Origin: Atopomonas sediminilitoris
Lineage (GTDB): Bacteria; Pseudomonadota; Gammaproteobacteria; Pseudomonadales; Pseudomonadaceae
Length of the DNA stretch: 64,000 bases
Assembly: GCF_022601735.1 (NCBI RefSeq)
Contig: NZ_JAKUMM010000010.1
Span: 1 to 64,000 of the forward strand
Direction: 5' to 3'
The position numbers and the translations under genes are program-made. The first letter of the stretch is position 1. Every line of letters begins with the position of its first letter. Below the pieces are notes generated by a model. That model was not told the origin of the DNA. It ran no database searches and saw nothing but the letters and a program-made list of their open reading frames with translations. Positions 42,078-51,867 of this stretch are shown piece after piece.

Positions 42078-43593
42078 GTTGCACCTCGCCAGCCTTTTTT
42101 AGGTGTTTAAGCACGGCGCGTGCGGTGGATTCGCCGGCCATGTAGGTGGGTTGAAAACCGCCCATGCCCGTCCACGAGCCGGCCATGTACAAGCCCGGTA
42201 CGCCCTTGAGGCGCTCGCGCAGTAAGGCGGAATCTTCGGTGCTTTGGCGGAAGCCGTAGATCGCGCCGCTGGGCGTGTTGAGGTAACGCATCATGGTCAG
42301 CGGAGTGGCGACTTCGACTTCTTCGATGTGCTCGCGCAGCTTGGGGTAGACCTTGGCCACCATGTCGATCAGGCGCTCGGCAAAGGCGTACTTGGTGGCG
42401 GCGTAGTCTTCGGCGGCGACGTCTTTCCATACGTCACCGTACTGCAGGCACACCAAAACGACTTGGCTTTTACCCGCAGGCGCACAGTCTGGGTCTTCAA
42501 AGTTGTAGCAGGTGAACATACCGCCCATGGGGGCTTCCAAGCTGTTCATGCTGCGGTAGATGGCCTCGTCATCCATGGTTTCGTAGATGAAGCTGGAGGC
42601 CGTGGTGACGCCCAATTCTTGCGGCGTACAGTCGAGCCCCATGTAGATCACCACGGCGGAGGTGCCCATGCGGCGCGACTTCATGTCTTGCTGGATGGCC
42701 AGCGGTGGCTGCTCGCTGTCGAGCATTTCATTGAAGGTGTGCAGCGGGCTGGCGTTAGAAACTACGGCTTTGCAGCGCACGGTCTCACCGCTTTCTAGTG
42801 TTACACCACACACTGCGCCGTTTTCCGTGAGGATTTTTTCAGCGCCACAGTTAAAGCGGACTTCGCCGCCGGCCTCAAGAAATGACTCAACCAAGGCGTT
42901 GGACATCGCCTGCGAGCCACCCTTGATATGCCAAGGTTTGAAGGCCGCGTAGGCGTAAATCATCACGGCTAGGTCGGGAAAAGGAATTTGGCTCGGTGGC
43001 ACGCCAAGGTAGCACCAGTAGGCCGAGATGACGGTTTTCAGCGTGTGGTCGCTAAAAAAGCTGTCGATCACTGCTTTGGCGCTTTGGAAACCGTACTCAA
43101 CGTAGTGAGGACACATGCTCTTGAGTGTCGCCTCGCTGCCGGAGCGGCGGGCTTGCGGCAGGGTCATAAAGCTTTCTAGACAAATGGTTTCGCAGAGTTT
43201 CAGAAAGCGGCCAATGGCGTCGCTTTCGGCGGGAAAAAGCTCAACCAGCGTGCGCTTTAAGCCACTCCAGCTTGCGGGTAGGGTAATGTCGACCTGCCCC
43301 GGCACGGCCAAGCGGTACAGCGAGTGCTCTTGAATGAACTCGACTTTATCCAGCACGCCTAGGGTGTCGAACACCTTGCGCATGATGAAGGGCTTCTCTG
43401 CAGTACCCAGCCCGCTGAGCTGATGCAGGGCGACTTCAAACTCAAACTCACCACGCACAAACGAGGTGGCGCAGCCGCCAGGAATATTGTGTTTTTCTAA
43501 CAGCAGCGTTTTGCTACCGCCGCGCTGTAAGGCGGTGGCTGCGGTTAGGCCGGCGTTGCCGGCGCCGATCACCACGGCGTCGTACTGGTGCAT
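42070..43593 (-). CDS. FAD-dependent oxidoreductase, phytoene desaturase/retinol saturase-like
   Basis: The 507-residue protein has the N-terminal FAD motif VVIGAGNAGLTAATALQRGG and the CrtI/CrtISO-type second motif IPGGCATSF. The C-terminal conserved region is LYMAGSWTGMGGFQPTYMAGES. Such enzymes desaturate, saturate or isomerise polyenes such as carotenoids and retinol. No other carotenoid genes are visible in the window, so the substrate may be a different unsaturated lipid. It is the first gene of a three-gene operon and is divergent from a TetR gene. A TetR-like box covers its translation start region. Confidence 0.82.
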   Translation of the reverse strand: MHQYDAVVIGAGNAGLTAATALQRGGSKTLLLEKHNIPGGCATSFVRGEFEFEVALHQLSGLGTAEKPFIMRKVFDTLGVLDKVEFIQEHSLYRLAVPGQVDITLPASWSGLKRTLVELFPAESDAIGRFLKLCETICLESFMTLPQARRSGSEATLKSMCPHYVEYGFQSAKAVIDSFFSDHTLKTVISAYWCYLGVPPSQIPFPDLAVMIYAYAAFKPWHIKGGSQAMSNALVESFLEAGGEVRFNCGAEKILTENGAVCGVTLESGETVRCKAVVSNASPLHTFNEMLDSEQPPLAIQQDMKSRRMGTSAVVIYMGLDCTPQELGVTTASSFIYETMDDEAIYRSMNSLEAPMGGMFTCYNFEDPDCAPAGKSQVVLVCLQYGDVWKDVAAEDYAATKYAFAERLIDMVAKVYPKLREHIEEVEVATPLTMMRYLNTPSGAIYGFRQSTEDSALLRERLKGVPGLYMAGSWTGMGGFQPTYMAGESTARAVLKHLKKAGEVQHV

Positions 43594-43606
43594 GTCTTAA
43601 CCTCAA

Positions 43607-43624
43607 CTTAACAGTGCTAAGATT
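43607..43624. promoter_or_regulatory. TetR-type operator, copy 1 (flavoprotein side)
   Basis: CTTAACAGTGCTAAGATT contains a near-palindrome (CTTA...TAAG). It lies 13 nt upstream of the flavoprotein ATG (minus strand), so a bound repressor would sit over the leader. The second copy lies 131 bp away and matches 16 of 18 bases. Confidence 0.6.
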
Positions 43625-43737
43625 TGGGCAAAAAAGAGCGCCTCGGCGCACTTGCTGCGTGTGTATTGATCATGGCTGGACGACGAATCGAATGAGGCGA
43701 CGTGGGCCAAATCGTTGGGCAAGAGTACGAGTGCTAT

Positions 43738-43755
43738 CTTATCAGTGTTAAGATT
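43738..43755. promoter_or_regulatory. TetR-type operator, copy 2 (regulator side)
   Basis: CTTATCAGTGTTAAGATT is a 16/18 match to the copy at 43607, in the same orientation, and lies 52 nt upstream of the tetR start at 43808. Its CTTA...TAAG symmetry supports dimer binding. Confidence 0.6.
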
Positions 43756-43807
43756 CTTTCTGGTGATAGGATGTCGTACCACCTTGCACGTACAAGCATG
43801 AGAGTCG

Positions 43808-44443
43808 ATGAGTCAGGCCAAACCCCGTAAGCGCGATACCTACCACGTCGGTAATTTAGCCCCGCAGCTGTTAGCAGCGGCGCGGCAACTGCTGGTTGAG
43901 GTGGGGCCGAGCAAGCTCTCGCTGCGCGCTGTTTCCGAGCGTGTGGGGGTTAGCTCTACCGCGGCTTATCACCATTACGCCAACCGCAGCGAGCTGCTGG
44001 GCGAGTTGGCAGCGCAAGGGTTTCGTGAGCTGGGCGCGGCATTAAGCCGGCGTGCGGCCTCCGCCAGTGCGGCACAGAAAATGCGCGATGGCGTGCTGGC
44101 TTACTTTGCCTTCGCACGCGCTAATCCGGCGTTGTATCAGCTGATGTTTGGCCCCGAGTTAACCCCGGAAGATCTCATTCCGGCGCTGTTGCATGCGCGC
44201 ACTGAAGCCTTCGGTGAGCTGCACCGCATCATTGCCGAGGTATTGGCCAAGCCTGTTGATTCCACCGAGGTCCGCAGCGCGGCGTTGGCCAGTTGGTCTT
44301 ATACCCATGGCTTGGCGGCGTTGGTGATTCATGGCGTGTTGCCGCTGCCGACGGGCGCCAGTGATGAGCGGTTTGTTGAGAAGGCGCTGCAAGGCTTGAG
44401 TCGTCTGCTCGACGCTGGATTGCGCGATGTGGCGGCAGGCTAA
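43808..44443 (+). CDS. TetR/AcrR family transcriptional regulator
   Basis: This 211-residue protein has a TetR helix-turn-helix (about residues 20-65; LSLRAVSERVGVSSTAAYHHYANRSELLGELA) and a C-terminal WHG-like ligand domain containing GVLAYFAFARANPALYQLMFGPEL. The C-terminal pattern is of the TetR_C_13/WHG type. It is divergent from the CrtI-like redox operon. Two matching operator-like 18-mers in the 214-nt gap make it the likely repressor of that operon and itself. ATG 43808 has no clear ribosome site. Confidence 0.82.
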   Translation: MSQAKPRKRDTYHVGNLAPQLLAAARQLLVEVGPSKLSLRAVSERVGVSSTAAYHHYANRSELLGELAAQGFRELGAALSRRAASASAAQKMRDGVLAYFAFARANPALYQLMFGPELTPEDLIPALLHARTEAFGELHRIIAEVLAKPVDSTEVRSAALASWSYTHGLAALVIHGVLPLPTGASDERFVEKALQGLSRLLDAGLRDVAAG

Positions 44444-44473
44444 TACGGGATGCCTGCCGAGTGCGGGTTGACG

Positions 44474-44713
44474 CTACAGCCAATGGCTTTGCCCTAAGGC
44501 ACGGGCGTAGCAGAGTAAAAACAGCTGGCGCACGGTTTCTTTGAGCGCGTGTGGTGGGGTTTGCTCTAGCTCGTGCAGATCAAGATCGCCTTGATCGACC
44601 AATTCGCGAATCGCGGCGCTATCAAACTCTGCGCACACACGACCGCTGCCGCAATGCAAAATGCGCAAACGGGGTTCCGGTCGCTCAAGCCAAGCATCAA
44701 TGAGATAAGTCAT
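44474..44713 (-). CDS. Small PA4570-like protein, predicted Fur-regulated
   Basis: The 79-residue protein begins MTYLIDAWLERPEP and has RILHCGSGRVCAEFD, an acidic central helix, and a helical C-terminus ending in SHWL. By position (upstream of ispB) and size it matches PA4570, a small Pseudomonas gene reported as strongly iron-starvation-induced. Its function is unknown. GGAGG precedes ATG 44713. A Fur-box-like sequence lies 23 nt upstream of the start. No signal peptide is visible. Confidence 0.75.
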   Translation of the reverse strand: MTYLIDAWLERPEPRLRILHCGSGRVCAEFDSAAIRELVDQGDLDLHELEQTPPHALKETVRQLFLLCYARALGQSHWL

Positions 44714-44735
44714 GGCACACCTCCTTGCTTTAATT

Positions 44736-44754
44736 GCAAATGATAATAATTACC
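44736..44754 (-). promoter_or_regulatory. Fur box
   Basis: GCAAATGATAATAATTACC matches 15 of 19 positions of the consensus GATAATGATAATCATTATC. It lies 23-41 nt before the start of the small gene at 44713, where Fur bound with iron would block transcription. Confidence 0.7.
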
Positions 44755-44844
44755 ATTTAAGCGCAAGGCAAATGCAGAATGACCAACGGTCGCTGCTGCG
44801 TGAGTGTCATGGTGGCAAGGGCGGCCGCGTTGGCCGCCGGCGAT

Positions 44845-45813
44845 TTAGTGCGTGCGCGCTACCGAGAAACGGGCTAGCGCTTCAAGGGCTTCGCGGTAGG
44901 GCGAGGCGGGTAGGGTTTGCAGTAGTTCTACAGCTTGATTGGCGAATTGCTGGGCCAGCTTGGCGGTGTAATCAAGCGAGCCACTGGCCTCGACGGCTTG
45001 GCCGATCGCAGTGATGTCGCTGCTGCCGCCTTTTTGAATCGCTTCACGCACCAGTGCGGCCTGCTCGGCAGTGCCTTCGCGCATGGTAAAGATCAACGGT
45101 AGTGTCGGCTTGCCTTCGGCGAGATCATCGCCCACGTTTTTGCCCATTTCATCGGCATTGCCGCGGTAGTCGAGCAAGTCGTCAGCCAGCTGGAAGGCGA
45201 TGCCGAGCGCGTCGCCGTATTGGCGTAAGGCTTCGCGTTGCTCATCGCTGGCGCCGCAGAGGATCGCGGCGGTATGCGTGGAGGCTTCAAACAGCATGGC
45301 GGTCTTGCAGCGAATCACTTCCATATAGGTTTCTTCGCTGGTGCTGGCGTCGCGCACTTTAGACAGCTGCAGGACTTCGCCCTCAGCGATCACGCGGGTC
45401 GCCTGCGAGAGCACCTGCATCACCGGCATCGAGCCGAGCTCGACCATCATTTCGAACGAGCGTGAATACAAGAAGTCACCGACCAGCACGCTGGGCGCGT
45501 TGCCCCATAAAGCGTTGGCGGTTGAGCGGCCGCGACGCATGCCGGACGCATCGACCACATCGTCGTGCAGCAAGGTGGCGGTATGCAGGAACTCGATGAT
45601 GGCCGCGAGCAAACGGTGATTGCCAGGCGAGGTGCCCAGCGCGTTGGCAACTAAGAGCACCAAAAGGGGGCGCAGGCGCTTGCCGCCCGCCGAGACAATG
45701 TAGTCGCCAATTTTGCCGACCAGCGGTACGCGCGACTGCAAACGGGTGCGGATTTCGCTGTCGACGGCGCTGAAGTCGTCGGCAACCAGTTCAATAATGG
45801 CCTGTGGCTGCAT
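44845..45813 (-). CDS. ispB: Octaprenyl/polyprenyl diphosphate synthase
   Basis: The 322-residue trans-prenyltransferase has the first Asp-rich motif LLHDDVVD and the second ADDLLDYRG, plus GGKRLRPLLVLL. It makes the long isoprenoid tail of ubiquinone. ATG 45813 starts the conserved MQPQAIIELVADDF; an upstream in-frame ATG at 45873 is less plausible. It is divergent from rplU, the usual Pseudomonas layout. Confidence 0.93.
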   Translation of the reverse strand: MQPQAIIELVADDFSAVDSEIRTRLQSRVPLVGKIGDYIVSAGGKRLRPLLVLLVANALGTSPGNHRLLAAIIEFLHTATLLHDDVVDASGMRRGRSTANALWGNAPSVLVGDFLYSRSFEMMVELGSMPVMQVLSQATRVIAEGEVLQLSKVRDASTSEETYMEVIRCKTAMLFEASTHTAAILCGASDEQREALRQYGDALGIAFQLADDLLDYRGNADEMGKNVGDDLAEGKPTLPLIFTMREGTAEQAALVREAIQKGGSSDITAIGQAVEASGSLDYTAKLAQQFANQAVELLQTLPASPYREALEALARFSVARTH

Positions 45814-45961
45814 GGGCGGCGGGCTTCCTCTAGAGATGCGCGGCATGCTAGGTGTGGGGGCGAGGGGTGTCAAGGCGGGCGCTTAAACTAAAGAGGCAAG
45901 ACTGCATCCGTTGGGTAAAGGCGTGGTGCGGCGTGGCTGTTGCTTTATCGCGAGTTCAGGC

Positions 45962-45990
45962 TTGCTTGCGCTTGAGGGTTTGCGTAAAAT
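45962..45990 (+). promoter_or_regulatory. Predicted rplU promoter in the ispB-rplU gap
   Basis: TTGCTT (45962-45967), a 17-nt spacer and TAAAAT (45985-45990) form a sigma70-like promoter. The whole gap (45814-46132, 319 nt) contains no gene I can support. It would give rplU a leader of about 135 nt, which could hold a regulatory structure for ribosomal protein control. Confidence 0.55.
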
Positions 45991-46132
45991 CGCGGCCCCT
46001 GAATCTATTACCCAGGTTTTCCCTGCCAACGCAATCGTCTGGTAAGCGGGAGGTCTCGCAAACCAGACAGCCATGCCGGTCGATTATTCTTTCTATAAAG
46101 CGCCGGGTGAGCAGGATTAACGGAGAACATAC

Positions 46133-46444
46133 ATGTACGCAGTAATTGTTACCGGTGGCAAGCAATACAAAGTTGCCGAAGGTGAGTTCCTTAAGGTCGA
46201 GAAGCTGGAAGTCGCTACTGGCGAAGCCATTGCTTTCGATCGCGTGTTGCTGGTTGGCAACGGTGATGACGTTAAAATCGGTGCGCCGGTTGTTGAAGGC
46301 GCCAAAGTAACTGCTGAAGTGGTTACTCATGGTCGCGGCGAAAAAATTCGCATCATCAAGTTCCGTCGTCGTAAGCACCACATGAAGCGTCAGGGCCACC
46401 GTCAGTGGTTCACTGAAATCAAGATCACCGGCATTCAGGCCTAA
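46133..46444 (+). CDS. rplU: 50S ribosomal protein L21
   Basis: The 103-residue protein is a full-length L21: [18 protein letters not shown] at the start and a basic [23 protein letters not shown]-binding segment near the end, followed by TEIKITGI. It binds 23S rRNA domain V with L20. CGGAGA lies upstream of ATG 46133. It is followed by rpmA after 23 nt, the conserved operon order. Confidence 0.97.
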   Translation: MYAVIVTGGKQYKVAEGEFLKVEKLEVATGEAIAFDRVLLVGNGDDVKIGAPVVEGAKVTAEVVTHGRGEKIRIIKFRRRKHHMKRQGHRQWFTEIKITGIQA

Positions 46445-46467
46445 ACCTTTTTTGGAGGATTGCATCC

Positions 46468-46725
46468 ATGGCACACAAAAAAGCTGGCGGTAGTACACGT
46501 AACGGCCGCGACTCAGAAGCTAAACGCTTAGGCGTGAAAATGTACGGCGGCCAAGTGGTCAAAGCCGGCAACATCATCGTGCGTCAGCGCGGTACTAAGT
46601 TCCACGCTGGCAGCAATGTTGGCATGGGCAAAGATCACACCCTGTTCGCTAAGGCTGACGGCGTGATCAAGTTCGTGGTTAAGGGCGCCTTTAACCGCAA
46701 GTATGTGACCGTGGTTAACGCCTAA
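46468..46725 (+). CDS. rpmA: 50S ribosomal protein L27
   Basis: The 85-residue protein is standard L27: [20 protein letters not shown] with the N-terminal tail that reaches the peptidyl transferase centre, then [20 protein letters not shown] [13 protein letters not shown] and a C-terminal [14 protein letters not shown] end. Unlike some Firmicutes, no N-terminal processing extension is seen. GGAGG precedes ATG 46468. A terminator follows at 46741. Confidence 0.97.
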   Translation: MAHKKAGGSTRNGRDSEAKRLGVKMYGGQVVKAGNIIVRQRGTKFHAGSNVGMGKDHTLFAKADGVIKFVVKGAFNRKYVTVVNA

Positions 46726-46740
46726 TCACTGCTTGAGTGA

Positions 46741-46770
46741 AAGAGCCCTGTCGATGACGGGGCTTTTTTG
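46741..46770 (+). terminator. Rho-independent terminator after rpmA
   Basis: AAGAGCCC-T-GTC pairs with GAC-G-GGGCTTTT (with a mismatch), followed by a T-run. It is 15 nt after the rpmA stop. Confidence 0.8.
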
Positions 46771-46796
46771 TTTCTAGTCATATTGTTCTACAGTGA

Positions 46797-48050
<1,254 letters not shown>

Positions 48051-48118
48051 TCGCGTGGCGTAACGTTGGATTGGATGGGCGGTCGCTGACCGCCCTTCGT
48101 TTGTGTGGATGGAAGGCA

Positions 48119-49237
48119 ATGCGCGAGAAGGTTCAACAGGCAGAGCGTTGGGTGGTGAAGATCGGCAGTGCATTGCTGACCGATGACGGCAAGGGCTTGG
48201 ACCGCAACTCCATGGCGGTGTGGGTCGAGCAGTTGGTGGCGTTGCATCAGGCGGGCGTGGAGCTGGTGCTGGTGTCTTCCGGTGCGGTCGCGGCGGGTAT
48301 GCGTACGCTGGGCTGGAGTGAGCGGCCCAAGGCCATGCATGAGCTGCAGGCAGCTGCCGCAGTGGGGCAAATGGGCTTGGTGCAGGCGTGGGAATCGAGC
48401 TTTAAACAGCATGGTTTGCACACCGCGCAAGTGCTGCTGACGCACGACGACTTGTCCGATCGTAAGCGCTACCTCAATGCTCGGAGCGCGCTGCGCAGTC
48501 TGGTGGATTTTGGCGTTATTCCGGTGATTAACGAGAATGACACCGTGGTCACCGATGAAATCCGCTTTGGTGATAACGACACCTTGGCGGCGCTGGTGGC
48601 CAATTTGGTTGAGGCGGATTTGCTGGTCATTCTCACTGATCGTGACGGTATGTTTGAGGCCGATCCGCGTAGCAATCCCGATGCGCAGCTGATTTTTGAG
48701 GCGCGCGCCGATGACCCCTCTTTGGATGCGAAGGCTGGCGGCAGTGCGGGCGCCTTAGGTCGTGGCGGCATGGCGACTAAGTTGCGTGCGGCACGACTGG
48801 CGGCGCGCTCGGGCAGTCACACGGTCATCATTGGTGGGCGCATTGAACAGGTGATCACGCGCCTAAAGGCTGGCGAGCGTATTGGTACCTTGCTAACGCC
48901 TGAGCGCACCCCGTTGGTGGCGCGTAAGCAGTGGCTGGCTGGGCATTTACAAATGCGCGGCACCTTGGTGCTGGATGATGGCGCCGTGCGCGCCTTGCGT
49001 GACGGGCACAAGAGCTTGCTGCCTGTGGGTGTGCGCGAAGTGCGCGGCCAATTTCGCCGTGGTGAGATGGTAGCGTGTGTGGATGTGCAAGGCGCTGAAG
49101 TGGCGCGCGGGCTGGTCAATTACAGTGCGCTTGAGGCGGCGAAAATTGCCGGCCAGCCCAGTGAGGCGATTGAGCGCTTGTTGGGCTATGTCGATGACTT
49201 GGAGTTGCTGCACCGCGACAACTTGGTGCTGGTGTAA
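48119..49237 (+). CDS. proB: Glutamate 5-kinase
   Basis: The 372-residue enzyme has an amino-acid kinase domain ([45 protein letters not shown]) and a C-terminal PUA domain (about residues 275-365; [17 protein letters not shown]). It phosphorylates glutamate in the first step of proline synthesis and is usually feedback-inhibited by proline. ATG 48119 begins [12 protein letters not shown]. It follows obgE after 68 nt, as in Pseudomonas. Confidence 0.95.
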   Translation: MREKVQQAERWVVKIGSALLTDDGKGLDRNSMAVWVEQLVALHQAGVELVLVSSGAVAAGMRTLGWSERPKAMHELQAAAAVGQMGLVQAWESSFKQHGLHTAQVLLTHDDLSDRKRYLNARSALRSLVDFGVIPVINENDTVVTDEIRFGDNDTLAALVANLVEADLLVILTDRDGMFEADPRSNPDAQLIFEARADDPSLDAKAGGSAGALGRGGMATKLRAARLAARSGSHTVIIGGRIEQVITRLKAGERIGTLLTPERTPLVARKQWLAGHLQMRGTLVLDDGAVRALRDGHKSLLPVGVREVRGQFRRGEMVACVDVQGAEVARGLVNYSALEAAKIAGQPSEAIERLLGYVDDLELLHRDNLVLV

Positions 49238-49274
49238 CTCGGTGTTGTCACGCTGCGGTTATGAGGGCTATGCG

Positions 49275-49751
49275 ATGAAGCAATACGGATTGGTTGTTGG
49301 CTTGTTAGGCGCGCTGGGTTTTTCTGTGGCTGCGCCGGCAGAGGAAATCGGCGAGGTGGCCACGGTGTTCAAGTGGCTGGGGCCGAATGACAAGGTGGTG
49401 GTTGAGGCCTTTGATGACCCCAAGGTCGAGGGTGTGACCTGTTATTTGTCGCGGGCTAAAACCGGTGGCATCAAAGGTGGGCTGGGCTTGGCGGAAGATC
49501 GCTCGGAAGCTTCGATTGCGTGTCGGCAGGTTGGGCCGATCCGTATTCTTGAGCCGCTTAAAGACGGTGAAGAGGTGTTTAAGCAGCGCACTTCGCTGGT
49601 GTTCAAGAGCATGCAGGTGGTGCGCTTTCATGATCAAAAGCGTGGGGTGCTGGTCTATTTGGTGTACAGCGATCGTCTGATCGAGGGGAGTCCGCAAAAC
49701 AGTATTACTGCGATCCCACTGATGCCGTGGCCGCAGGCTTCCGCCGAATAA
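49275..49751 (+). CDS. creA: CreA family protein
   Basis: This 158-residue protein has a signal peptide (about residues 1-22, cleavage near APAEE) and then the CreA domain: [43 protein letters not shown] and QVGPIRI (by their key parts). CreA proteins are small periplasmic proteins of unknown function. The locus order proB-creA-rpsT is conserved with PA4565-PA4563. It ends in a bidirectional terminator. Confidence 0.88.
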   Translation: MKQYGLVVGLLGALGFSVAAPAEEIGEVATVFKWLGPNDKVVVEAFDDPKVEGVTCYLSRAKTGGIKGGLGLAEDRSEASIACRQVGPIRILEPLKDGEEVFKQRTSLVFKSMQVVRFHDQKRGVLVYLVYSDRLIEGSPQNSITAIPLMPWPQASAE

Positions 49752-49760
49752 GTGTTACGG

Positions 49761-49797
49761 CAACAAAAAAACCAGCACTAGGCTGGTTTTTTTGTTG
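49761..49797. terminator. Bidirectional terminator between creA and rpsT
   Basis: A perfect 16-bp inverted repeat (CAACAAAAAAACCAGC and its complement) with a 5-nt loop has an A-run on one side and a T-run on the other, so it can end transcription from both convergent genes. Confidence 0.88.
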
Positions 49798-49813
49798 CAT
49801 CCGGTAGAACCGA

Positions 49814-50086
49814 TCAGGCGGCTTGTGACAGCGCTTTAACCTGAGCGTTCAGACGGCTCTTATGACGAGCAGCCTTGTTCTTGTGGATGATGCCCTTGTC
49901 GGCCATGCGGTCGATGACCGGAACAGCAGCAACGTATGCAGCCTGGGCTTTTTCGGCGTCTTTGGCAGCAACGGCCTTAACGACGTTTTTGATGTAAGTG
50001 CGAACCATAGAACGCAGGCTAGCATTGTGGCTGCGGCGCTTCTCAGCCTGCTTAGCGCGTTTCTTGGCGGAGGGGATATTAGCCAC
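49814..50086 (-). CDS. rpsT: 30S ribosomal protein S20
   Basis: The 90-residue basic protein is S20: [18 protein letters not shown] at the start, [16 protein letters not shown] in the middle and a [14 protein letters not shown]-terminal region. It binds 16S rRNA in the 30S subunit. It lies between creA (convergent) and murJ (divergent). The upstream flank has GGAGC before ATG 50086. Confidence 0.97.
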   Translation of the reverse strand: MANIPSAKKRAKQAEKRRSHNASLRSMVRTYIKNVVKAVAAKDAEKAQAAYVAAVPVIDRMADKGIIHKNKAARHKSRLNAQVKALSQAA

Positions 50087-50240
50087 CGTCGAGCTCCTCG
50101 AAATACTGGGGGGGTTACCAAATAAGGCGGCAGATGATGCCGCCCATGCGTCGTGCTGTCAACCCTAAATAATGCGTCGTGCTGGAGTGACGGCCTTGCA
50201 GTTGGTTACACTCGGCGCCGTAAATTCTTAGGGGTAGGCT

Positions 50241-51788
50241 ATGACGACGGCGCCGGCAAAAAGCGGCTTGTTGCGATCCAGTGCGGTGGTCAGTGTCATG
50301 ACACTGTTGTCGCGCGTCTTGGGCATGGTCCGCGACATGGTGGTGGCTGCCTATTTTGGCTCCGGCTCGGCGGCGGATGCTTTCTTTGTTGCGTTCAAAA
50401 TCCCCAACTTTTTGCGCCGACTATTTGCCGAAGGGGCGTTTGCGCAAGCCTTCGTGCCGGTGCTGGCGGAGTACCAATCGCAGCGCAGCTTTGACGAGGT
50501 CAAGCTGTTAGTGGCGCGCACCGCCGGTACGCTGGGGGTGGTGCTCAGTGGTGTCACCCTGCTGGGGGTGGCTGGCGCGCCGGTGTTGATCACAGTGTTT
50601 GCGCCAGGATTTCATAGCGAGCCGGCCAAGCTGGCGTTGGCTGGCGAGATGCTGGCTATCACCTTTCCTTATCTATTGCTGATTTCACTGACCGCGTTTT
50701 GCGGCAGCGTGCTCAACAGCTATGGGCGCTTTGCCGTGCCGTCGTTTACCCCGGTGCTGCTGAATATCTGCATGATTGCCGCCACCGTAGGTTTAACCCC
50801 GTACTTTGCTGAACCCGTGTTTGCCTTGGCGTGGGGGGTGTTCATTGCTGGGGTAGCGCAGTTGCTGTTTCAGCTGCCATTTATGGCGCGTATCGGCCTT
50901 TTGCCGCGCCCGCGCTGGGGCTTTAAAGACGAGGGCGTGCGTAAAATCATGACCTTGATGCTGCCGGCGTTGTTTGGCGTGTCGGTCAGTCAGATCAATT
51001 TGTTGCTCGATACTGTGCTGGCTTCGTTCTTACAAACGGGCAGTGTGTCGTGGCTGTATTACGCTGACCGTTTGTCGGAATTGCCCTTGGGAGCCTTCGG
51101 TATCGCCATCGGCACGGTGATTTTGCCGTCGCTGTCGCGGCAGCATGCCAGTAGCGATCCCAAGGCGTTCAGTAAAACCATCGACTGGGCGCTGCGCATG
51201 GTCTTGCTGGTTGGCGTGCCGGCAGCCTTGGCCTTGGCCTTGTTGGCGGAGCCCTTGATCGCGACCTTGTTTTTTTACGGCGCCATGACGCAAGTGGCGG
51301 TCGAACAATCGGCCTTAGCGCTGCAGGCGTATTCGCTCGGCGTTCTGACTTTCATGCTGATCAAGGTTCTGGCGCCCGGCTTCTTTGCGCGGCAAGACAC
51401 CAAAACGCCAGTGCGCATCGCGATTATTTGCATGGTCGCCAACATGGTGATGAACCTGATTCTGATCTGGCCGTTGCAGCACGTGGGCTTGGCGCTGGCG
51501 ACGTCGCTGTCGGCGATGCTCAACACCACGCTATTGCTGTGGGGGCTGCGTAAGGCCGGCGTGTACGAGTTTGCGCCGGGCTGGGGGCGCTTCTTGTTGC
51601 AGTTGCTGCTGGCTTGCGCGGCGATGTTGGCCGTGGTGGTGTGGCTAAATCCTGAACATGCCACCTGGTTTGCGTGGGGCTGGCAGATGCGAGCTGGCTG
51701 GATGAGTGTCTTGGTGGCTGCCGGCGGGGCCGCTTATGTCTTGGCTTTGCTGTTGGCGGGGTTGCGTCCGCGGCATTTGCGTCACTGA
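50241..51788 (+). CDS. murJ: Lipid II flippase MurJ
   Basis: This 515-residue MOP-superfamily protein has about fourteen membrane helices. It shows GMVRDMVVAAYFGSGSAADAFFVAFKIPNFLRRLFAEGAF near the N-terminus (key RD, AFF and PNFLRR elements) and YYADRLSELPLGAFGIAIGTVILPSLSR in the middle. It flips lipid II across the inner membrane for peptidoglycan synthesis. It is divergent from rpsT. The ribF gene follows after a strong -10 promoter. Confidence 0.95.
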   Translation: MTTAPAKSGLLRSSAVVSVMTLLSRVLGMVRDMVVAAYFGSGSAADAFFVAFKIPNFLRRLFAEGAFAQAFVPVLAEYQSQRSFDEVKLLVARTAGTLGVVLSGVTLLGVAGAPVLITVFAPGFHSEPAKLALAGEMLAITFPYLLLISLTAFCGSVLNSYGRFAVPSFTPVLLNICMIAATVGLTPYFAEPVFALAWGVFIAGVAQLLFQLPFMARIGLLPRPRWGFKDEGVRKIMTLMLPALFGVSVSQINLLLDTVLASFLQTGSVSWLYYADRLSELPLGAFGIAIGTVILPSLSRQHASSDPKAFSKTIDWALRMVLLVGVPAALALALLAEPLIATLFFYGAMTQVAVEQSALALQAYSLGVLTFMLIKVLAPGFFARQDTKTPVRIAIICMVANMVMNLILIWPLQHVGLALATSLSAMLNTTLLLWGLRKAGVYEFAPGWGRFLLQLLLACAAMLAVVVWLNPEHATWFAWGWQMRAGWMSVLVAAGGAAYVLALLLAGLRPRHLRH

Positions 51789-51792
51789 GCGG

Positions 51793-51823
51793 TTGGTCAG
51801 TGAGCTTGTGGCAAGGCTATAAT
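51793..51823 (+). promoter_or_regulatory. Predicted promoter before ribF
   Basis: A perfect -10 TATAAT (51818-51823) is present. The best -35, TTGGTC (51793-51798), is 19 nt away, so the spacing is weak. It lies 45 nt before the ribF start at 51868. Confidence 0.45.
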
Positions 51824-51867
51824 CGCCCTCTTTTGATTTTGGTAAGGCGCTGCTAAAGCAAAGCACT

